From Planctomycetota bacterium (lineage in GTDB: Bacteria > Planctomycetota > UBA8108 > UBA1146), in assembly GCA_012960845.1 (NCBI GenBank), contig DUAN01000207.1, positions 1 through 50,293 of the forward strand: a stretch of DNA of 50,293 nucleotides, written 5' to 3'. Both the position numbers and the translations under genes were made by a program. This document shows, in pieces, positions 44,007 through 50,293 of the stretch. Under the pieces are notes generated by a model. The model had not been told where the DNA came from. It worked only from the letters and a program-made list of their open reading frames with translations, and made no database searches. Every line of letters starts with the position of its first letter. Position 1 is the stretch's first letter.

Positions 44007-47000
44007 ATGAAGACGCTACCCCTCGCCTTCCTGGTTGTTCTGTTGAGTGTGATTTTAAGTTCCGGTTCCCAGGTCATCGCCCAGTGCGAGCCTGGATTGG
44101 ACTGTAACGCAAATGGAACCGCTGATAGTTGTGATATAGCCGACAACACCAGCAGCGATTGTGATGGAAATGGTGTGCCTGACGAATGTCAGATCGCTCT
44201 CATTCCATCGCTGGATTGCAACCAGGACCAGATCCTGGATGCGTGTGAAGGAATCCTTGAGGATCTTCTCACCGTTGCCGCACCAGGTGTGAACTATGGC
44301 TCGTCATCCGATATCTCGGGTGACCGTATGGCCATCGGTGCACCGGATGGGACCTCAGCAGGTGTGATCACCGGAGCCGTTTACATGTACCGCAACACCG
44401 GATCGCGGTGGGTACAGGAAACGACGATTGTGCCACCCGATTCGACAGCAAGTGCCCTGTTCGGCTGGAGCGTGGCCATCGATGGAGACCTTCTCATCGT
44501 TGGATCGCCTGGAGCAACAGGAGGATCACTCGGTCAGGATAGCGGAGCAGCGTACATCTACAGGCACGATGGCACCAACTGGATCTTTGAGGTCAAACTC
44601 GAAGCATCCAATGGAGTGTCCAATGACGAGTTCGGGATCTCGGTCGGGGTATCGGGTGAAAGAGCCGTGGTGGGTGCATGGAGAGCATTGACTGGGGTCA
44701 TGCCCGGGTCTGCATACGTGTTCAGTAACAATGGTTTTTCCTGGAACCAGGACCAGATCTTCGAGTCGAACGATCCTACCCCGGCGAAACGATTTGGTGG
44801 GGCAGTTGCGATCGATGGAAATACCATCGCAATCAGTGACCAGAGATCGGATCTCGGTTTCCTTCAGCAAGTCGGTGGCGTGTTCCTCTACACGAGCATT
44901 TCTCAGACCAGCTGGCTATTCACTCAGAAGGTCACTGCCCAGGATCCACAAGAAGGAGCCCAGTTTGGTAGATCCCTCGATCTGTCAGGGGATCAACTAC
45001 TGATCGGAGCCCCGATCACAGATAGTCAAATTGGTGCGGCTTACTTGTTCGATCGTGCCGGGTTCGTGTTCACTCAGAGCCATAAGTTCTCGGTGCCAGC
45101 GAGCATTCATGGGCAACTGGGCAACGATGTCGCCATCAGTGGTGAGGTCTTGATTTCTGGTTCTTGGCGGGCAGACGGCAGCACCGGCATGCTGTACTTG
45201 CATCAGCCGGATGGAGCGGGTGGTTACACCACAAGCGCCTTCACCCCGACCAATGCCCTTCAGGGAGACCGCTTCGGTTGGAGCGTCGCCGCAGGCGGCC
45301 GCTGGGTCGTCGGAACCTCATCTTCCACAGAATTCGCGGTGATCGATCGCATGATCGACGCACCGGATTGCAACTCGAATGGAATTGATGACCCCTGCGA
45401 TATCTTCCAGGCGATCAGCCAGGACTGTGATCTGGATGGAATTCCAGATGCATGCCAGATTGCTAGCGGGGTTTCTTCTGACTGTGATCTGGACGGGATT
45501 CCAGATCATTGTGAGATTGCAGACGGCACCGAGCTCGACTGTAACCTCAACGATGTCATCGATAGTTGTGATATTGCTGGAGCGACCAGCCAGGACTGCA
45601 ACATCAACGGTATTCCGGATGATTGTGAAGCAGACTGCAACTTGAATAACATCGCAGATGAGTGCGAGTTGAGTTCTGGAGCCGCCACCGACTGCAATGC
45701 CAATGGATTCCTTGATTCTTGTGATTTGCAGTTCGGTTTCGCCATCGATTGCAACGCGAATCAGATTCCTGACAGTTGCGACATAGCGAGTGGTACAGCG
45801 GTTGATTGCAACAATAACAATGCACTCGATATCTGTGAAATCACCATCGGGATTGCCGATGACTGCAACTTGAATCTGATGATTGACCAGTGCGAACTCG
45901 ATTCAGGATTGACTGAAGATTGCAATTTCAACTCAGTTCCTGACATCTGCGACATCGCATATGGCCTTTCGATGGACTGTAACGGCAACATGAATCCTGA
46001 TGAGTGCGAACTGATGACTGGTGCGCAGCAAGACTGCAACCAGAACGGTACCATCGATGACTGCGAGCTGTTGGCCGGATCGTCCTTTGACTGTGATTCA
46101 AATGGTGCTCCTGACGAGTGTGATCTCGCAGCTGGTGCACTGGACTGCAATGGAAATGCAATTCCAGACAGTTGCGAAGTGAATGCTGATCCCAACCCTC
46201 CGGTGATCTCTGGACTTCCGGTTGAGGTGGTGGTCCTTGCGGACCTGCAAGGGTGTAGCGCCGTGGCGACATGGGATCCGGCGGTAATCACCGATGACTG
46301 TGGTATTTCCAGCTCATTCTCAACTCACACCTCTGGCAGCGTCTTCGCTGTGGGTTCGACAGCAGTGCTGGTTTCCGCAACAGACGTCAGCGGAAACACC
46401 ACTGAACAGTTATTCAATGTCGTCGTTCTCGATGATCAGTTGCCAGTTCTTTCCAATGTTCCGAACAATCTCAGTGTGGAAAATGATCCAGGACTGTGCA
46501 CAGCACAGGTGATATGGGCGGAGCCGCTGACAGCGGACAACTGTCTCAGTGTCACTCTCGTTTCTGACCACAACTCCGGAGATGCTTTCCCAGTCGGCAC
46601 GACCCTCGTGACCTACACTGCGACTGACGGTAATGGAAACATCAGCCAAGACGTTTTCGAAGTGACTGTCCAGGATGTGGATCTGCCCTCAATCGTTGGA
46701 TTGCCTGGCAGCGTGATCGTGAACTCGAACCCAGGACTGTGTACTGCACTCGTTTCCTGGGCTTCACCGAGTATCGTGGACAACTGCCCAGGATCGACCT
46801 TCAGTTCCGATCACCAGCCTGGTGATCAGTTCCCGGTAGGAACGACGCAGATCAACTACCTGGCTACCGATGCGAATGGAAACACCTCGGCTGCGACCTT
46901 CGACCTGACAGTGGTCGATAACGAGATGCCCATCGTGTCCGGTATTCCGAGTACGGTCTCACTTCCCAATGATCCAGGTAGTTGCGGCGCAACTCATGCA

Positions 47001-50000
47001 TGGGCGAATCCGACCGTAACGGACAACTGTGGTAACCCGGTGATGACTTCTTCGCACAACTCGGGTGATCAGTTCCCGATCGGTTCCACGACCGTCTCCA
47101 TCCACATCGACGATGGACATGGAAATACCCTCGACTTCGCCTTCGATGTCAATATCACTGACACGGAACTTCCAGTGATCTCAGGAATGCCCGTCAGCAT
47201 GACACTATCGAACTCTCCAGGTCTGTGCAGTCAGAGCATCGAGTGGGCACTGCCGACTGTTTCCGACAATTGCTCCGGCTCTGAACTGGTGGGAAGCGCA
47301 CTCTCTGGCAGTTCCTTCCCGGTGGGCGACACTGAAGTGGTCTACACCGCCAATGACATCCATGGAAACATCATCCAGGAGTCGTTCGTCATCACGGTGA
47401 TCGACGATGAACTGCCGGTTCTGATCGGCGTTCCGTCCAACATGACCGTCGACAGCACTCCGGACGTATGTGGTTCAGTCGTAGCCTGGTCAGATCCCCT
47501 GGCCAGTGATAACTGTGGTACTTCTCAGTTCACCACCTCCCATGCTCCGGGTTCTACTTTTGATGTCGGAACCACAATGGTCACCTACGAGGTGGCGGAT
47601 GTGAACGGAAACCTGGCTACCCAGTCCTTCGATGTGACGGTGTTGGATGTCCAACAGCCAGCCATCGCAGACATGCCGCAGGATATCCTGCTGACCAATG
47701 AGCTCGGTTCCTGCACCGCTGCGGCTTCCTGGAATCTGCCGACCGCTTCCGATAACTGCAGTGTCAGCACATTGCTGTCAGATCGCCAATCGGGCGAGCA
47801 GTTCGATGTTGGAACTACTTCTGTGACCTACACCGCTACCGATGCCGCTGGTCTTCAGTCCACGGCTTCTTTCTCGGTGATCGTCGAGGATACGGAACTC
47901 CCGACCATCGATGGCCTGGTTCCAGCAGTATCCGTCACCAACATTGTAGGAAGTTGCGAGGCTCTCGCGACCTGGACTGCTCCAACCAGCACCGACAACT
48001 GTGGATCGCCGACACTGGTCTCCACTCATGAGCCCGGTTGGCTCTTCACTGTGGGTGATACGGTTGTGACCTACACCGCGACCGATCTTCACGGAAATCA
48101 GACTTCGGCTCAGATCATGGTTTCGGTGCTCGATGAGGAACTGCCGATCATCTCCGCCGCGCCGGTAGAGATCGCACTTTCCTCCGAGCCGGGACAGTGT
48201 TCTGCTGCTGCAACCTGGACAGATCCGACAGTGACCGACAACTGCGAAGTGCAGCTGGTCGAGACCTCTCATCTGTCAGGTACGATTTTCCCGGTGGGAA
48301 CCACCTTGGTGACCTACACTGCAACGGATATTCATTCCAACAGTTCGCAGCACTCCTTCTCTGTCATCGTTTCTGACATGGAGTTGCCGCAGATCCTCGA
48401 TCTTCCGGCCACCGTCGAGATCCTCGCTGAGCTGGACATGTGTTCAGCCATGGCGACCTGGGTTGCACCGACCGCTTCGGATAACTGCGAAATGCTCGAC
48501 CTTCTGAGCAGTCATGCCCCAGGAGATACTTTCCCCGTGGGAACGACTACCGTGACCTTGACTGCGACCGATGTGCATGCCAACAGTGCCACCGCTGCCT
48601 TTGACGTGGTGGTCACGGATACTCAAGCGCCATTACTGGTCCAGATGCCTGCAGACATCCAGCTGAACTCCGAAGCGGGACTCTGTTCCGCCTTGGCGAG
48701 CTGGATTGATCCTACAGGCGAAGACAACTGTGGTATCGAGGGACTGGCTACCAGTCATCTCTCTGGAACTGCATTCGACGTTGGAACGACTGACGTCATC
48801 TTCACCCTGACCGATATCCACGGCAATGAGACGCAAGCGACGATGCTGGTCACCGTGTCCGATGTCGAAGCTCCTCAGATCACCAATCTCCCCGAGCGAA
48901 CCACCGTTGAGACGGTTGCAGGAACCTGTGAAGGTACAACCTCCTGGATCGACCCCGATACTTCGGATAACTGTGGCGTCGCCAGCCTCGAGACGGATAT
49001 TGCCAGCGGAGCGATCTTGCCGGTCGGTGAGACGGTCGTGACCTACACCGTCACCGACCTCAGTGGCAACACCAGTAGCCAGAGTTTCATCGTCACCGTG
49101 GCGGATCAGGAACTGCCCGAGTTGAGCGGTGTTCCGACCGATATGGTGATTCCGACTGACCTTGAACTTTGCTCTGCAACTGCACCTTGGACTGCGCCAA
49201 CCGCTCAGGACAACTGCGGAATCGACACTCTTGTAGCCAGCCACCAGCCGGGTGAAGCGCTTCCCAAGGGAGTCACTCAGGTATCGATCACTGCTACGGA
49301 TATTCACGGTAATGTTCAGACCGAATCTTTCCTCGTCACCGTACATGATGATGAGGATCCAGAGATCGAGAACATGCCTCTCGATATCACCATGACCGCG
49401 GAAGCTGGACTTTGCGGAGCGTCAGTTACATGGGTTGCTCCGACTGCCGATGATAACTGCGATAACGTGATCCTGACCTCAACGCATCAGCCCGGTGATT
49501 TCTTCGCCGTGGGAATGACAGAGGTCACCTACACCGCCGCGGATGACGATGACAACACCTCGTCGGCTTCCTTCCTCATCACGATTACCGATGATGAGGC
49601 TCCAGCGTTGTTGGGTCTGTCTTCTGATCTCAGTCTGCCTGCAGAAGCTGGACTTTGCTCCGCGGCCGCCACATGGGCTGCTCCGACTACCAGTGATAAC
49701 TGCCAGGTCAGTACTCTCACCTCGTCACACACCCCAGGTGATGTCTTCGTCGTGGGTAGTACAGAGGTGTCCTACACCGTCAGCGATATCCATGGCAACG
49801 AGACCACTGCCAGCTTCCTGGTCACCGTCAGTGATCAGCAGGCACCACAGTTCATCGGTCTTCCAGAGCGGGTCACCGTTCCCAGTGAGGCCGGACTGTG
49901 CACCGCTATGGTTTCCTGGAGTGCTCCGACTGCCACCGATAACTGTGAAGTTGCGGGAATCACCCTGACTCATGCTTCCGGGGATCAGTTCCCGGTGGGT

Positions 50001-50293
50001 GATACACAGGTGGATCTGACCGCTACTGACATCCACGGAAATGAGACTCTGACCGGTTTCATCGTCACGGTGGAAGATCTGGAAAGCCCGCTGATCCTCG
50101 ATACTCCGGCCGATATCGCTCTCGCGAACGATGCGGGATCTTGTGGAGCCGTCGCCAGCTGGATCGACGCCACTGCCACTGATAACTGTGATATCGACAC
50201 GCTGACCTCGAGTCATACCAGCGGCGACTTCTTCGACGTCGGAACCACCGAGGTGACCATCACCGCGCTCGATATCCATGGCAACTCGTCCAC
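44007..50293 (+). CDS. Giant secreted HYR-repeat protein, C-terminus beyond window
   Basis: The frame is open from ATG 44007 (GGAGGT seven bases upstream) to the window end, at least 2095 residues. A signal peptide ends near SSGSQVIAQC. Three DCNxN repeats (44100-44249) are followed by a seven-blade-like FG-GAP region, residues about 88-450 (FGWSVAIDGDLLIVGSPG; FGGAVAIDGNTIAISD). Then come 15 more DCNxNGxxDxC repeats and at least 16 complete HYR repeats plus part of a 17th. Every HYR here carries TDNC/SDNC-type second cysteines. It is a paralogue of the 14725 gene with the same module order plus the extra N-terminal repeats. The C-terminal module, perhaps dockerin-like, lies outside. Likely a surface or matrix protein. 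Confidence 0.9.
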   Translation, partial: MKTLPLAFLVVLLSVILSSGSQVIAQCEPGLDCNANGTADSCDIADNTSSDCDGNGVPDECQIALIPSLDCNQDQILDACEGILEDLLTVAAPGVNYGSSSDISGDRMAIGAPDGTSAGVITGAVYMYRNTGSRWVQETTIVPPDSTASALFGWSVAIDGDLLIVGSPGATGGSLGQDSGAAYIYRHDGTNWIFEVKLEASNGVSNDEFGISVGVSGERAVVGAWRALTGVMPGSAYVFSNNGFSWNQDQIFESNDPTPAKRFGGAVAIDGNTIAISDQRSDLGFLQQVGGVFLYTSISQTSWLFTQKVTAQDPQEGAQFGRSLDLSGDQLLIGAPITDSQIGAAYLFDRAGFVFTQSHKFSVPASIHGQLGNDVAISGEVLISGSWRADGSTGMLYLHQPDGAGGYTTSAFTPTNALQGDRFGWSVAAGGRWVVGTSSSTEFAVIDRMIDAPDCNSNGIDDPCDIFQAISQDCDLDGIPDACQIASGVSSDCDLDGIPDHCEIADGTELDCNLNDVIDSCDIAGATSQDCNINGIPDDCEADCNLNNIADECELSSGAATDCNANGFLDSCDLQFGFAIDCNANQIPDSCDIASGTAVDCNNNNALDICEITIGIADDCNLNLMIDQCELDSGLTEDCNFNSVPDICDIAYGLSMDCNGNMNPDECELMTGAQQDCNQNGTIDDCELLAGSSFDCDSNGAPDECDLAAGALDCNGNAIPDSCEVNADPNPPVISGLPVEVVVLADLQGCSAVATWDPAVITDDCGISSSFSTHTSGSVFAVGSTAVLVSATDVSGNTTEQLFNVVVLDDQLPVLSNVPNNLSVENDPGLCTAQVIWAEPLTADNCLSVTLVSDHNSGDAFPVGTTLVTYTATDGNGNISQDVFEVTVQDVDLPSIVGLPGSVIVNSNPGLCTALVSWASPSIVDNCPGSTFSSDHQPGDQFPVGTTQINYLATDANGNTSAATFDLTVVDNEMPIVSGIPSTVSLPNDPGSCGATHAWANPTVTDNCGNPVMTSSHNSGDQFPIGSTTVSIHIDDGHGNTLDFAFDVNITDTELPVISGMPVSMTLSNSPGLCSQSIEWALPTVSDNCSGSELVGSALSGSSFPVGDTEVVYTANDIHGNIIQESFVITVIDDELPVLIGVPSNMTVDSTPDVCGSVVAWSDPLASDNCGTSQFTTSHAPGSTFDVGTTMVTYEVADVNGNLATQSFDVTVLDVQQPAIADMPQDILLTNELGSCTAAASWNLPTASDNCSVSTLLSDRQSGEQFDVGTTSVTYTATDAAGLQSTASFSVIVEDTELPTIDGLVPAVSVTNIVGSCEALATWTAPTSTDNCGSPTLVSTHEPGWLFTVGDTVVTYTATDLHGNQTSAQIMVSVLDEELPIISAAPVEIALSSEPGQCSAAATWTDPTVTDNCEVQLVETSHLSGTIFPVGTTLVTYTATDIHSNSSQHSFSVIVSDMELPQILDLPATVEILAELDMCSAMATWVAPTASDNCEMLDLLSSHAPGDTFPVGTTTVTLTATDVHANSATAAFDVVVTDTQAPLLVQMPADIQLNSEAGLCSALASWIDPTGEDNCGIEGLATSHLSGTAFDVGTTDVIFTLTDIHGNETQATMLVTVSDVEAPQITNLPERTTVETVAGTCEGTTSWIDPDTSDNCGVASLETDIASGAILPVGETVVTYTVTDLSGNTSSQSFIVTVADQELPELSGVPTDMVIPTDLELCSATAPWTAPTAQDNCGIDTLVASHQPGEALPKGVTQVSITATDIHGNVQTESFLVTVHDDEDPEIENMPLDITMTAEAGLCGASVTWVAPTADDNCDNVILTSTHQPGDFFAVGMTEVTYTAADDDDNTSSASFLITITDDEAPALLGLSSDLSLPAEAGLCSAAATWAAPTTSDNCQVSTLTSSHTPGDVFVVGSTEVSYTVSDIHGNETTASFLVTVSDQQAPQFIGLPERVTVPSEAGLCTAMVSWSAPTATDNCEVAGITLTHASGDQFPVGDTQVDLTATDIHGNETLTGFIVTVEDLESPLILDTPADIALANDAGSCGAVASWIDATATDNCDIDTLTSSHTSGDFFDVGTTEVTITALDIHGNSS
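45366..46190 (+). repeat. Fifteen DCNxNGxxDxC calcium-type repeats (coding)
   Basis: Fifteen consecutive units of 15-20 residues, each opening with DCN or DCD and carrying a second Cys after (P/I)D. They lie between the propeller region and the HYR array. Repeats of this kind usually bind calcium and stiffen a stalk; that function is inferred here. Confidence 0.85.
46191..50293 (+). repeat. Array of at least 17 HYR domains (coding, runs off window)
   Basis: Sixteen complete modules of about 81 residues and one partial. Nearly all contain PGLC/GSC at the first Cys and DNC at the second, followed by FPVGTT or FDVGTT and TATDIHGN. The uniformity exceeds that of the 22-module array at 16147. Confidence 0.9.

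Overview
Organism and evidence. The window reads like the chromosome of a planctomycete (Planctomycetota). This is inferred from gene content; no composition was computed. The indicators are a PVC-type dehydrogenase/cytochrome c fusion with a CxxCH motif, very large secreted HYR-repeat proteins carrying DCNxNGxxDxC calcium-type repeats, exoproteins ending in an RGD(A/C)N... dockerin-like module, several Tat-targeted oxidoreductases, and frequent GTG/TTG starts with good Shine-Dalgarno sites. No phage, transposase, IS element or CRISPR was seen.

Layout. 1-2.4 kb (minus): the N-terminal part of a secreted protein, a small HhH-glycosylase-like protein and a secreted SGNH (sialate-esterase-like) enzyme. 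2.6-7.7 kb (plus): a membrane redox cluster of a DUF6599-like protein, a Tat DUF362 protein, a NapH-like polyferredoxin and a Tat aldo/keto reductase with a Cys motif; the first three are translationally coupled. 7.8-14.1 kb (minus): a Cys/His pentapeptide-repeat exported protein followed by an outer-membrane factor, adaptor and CzcA-type RND pump, i.e. a heavy-metal efflux operon. 14.4 kb: tRNA-Arg(CCU). 14.7-21.8 kb: a 2343-residue exoprotein with 22 HYR repeats. 21.9-25.3 kb: a PVC-type cytochrome with HEAT-like repeats. 25.3-26.0 kb: a 744-bp geneless stretch with a good promoter and several hairpins, then a cohesin-like/dockerin-like exoprotein. 27.3-34.3 kb: hemL (minus), ggt and a sialidase-fold protein (plus, overlapping), msrP, a Cof-type HAD phosphatase (minus) and an orphan small protein. 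34.5-43.7 kb: pckA, then a compact heme operon (CcsA/HemX-like, hemA, hemC, hemD, hemB, hemE, hemG, cupin) closed by a terminator. 44.0 kb to the end: a second giant HYR protein that runs off the window.

How it fits together. HemA, HemL, HemB, HemC, HemD, HemE and HemG cover glutamyl-tRNA to protoporphyrin IX except the coproporphyrinogen oxidase step. Ferrochelatase is also absent from the window. The CcsA-like protein and the PVC cytochrome are natural consumers of the heme. The Tat/Fe-S cluster and MsrP point to active redox chemistry in the periplasm. The two HYR giants and the cohesin-like protein share extracellular modules and may form a surface or matrix layer.

Most promising leads. 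These are (1) the DUF6599-DUF362-polyferredoxin-AKR redox cluster, (2) the CSHDA-repeat metal-binding protein heading the efflux operon, possibly from a leaderless transcript, (3) the long structured leader before the cohesin-like gene, together with hairpins close upstream of all three large exoprotein genes, and (4) the HhH mini-protein that keeps only the catalytic core signature of DNA glycosylases.
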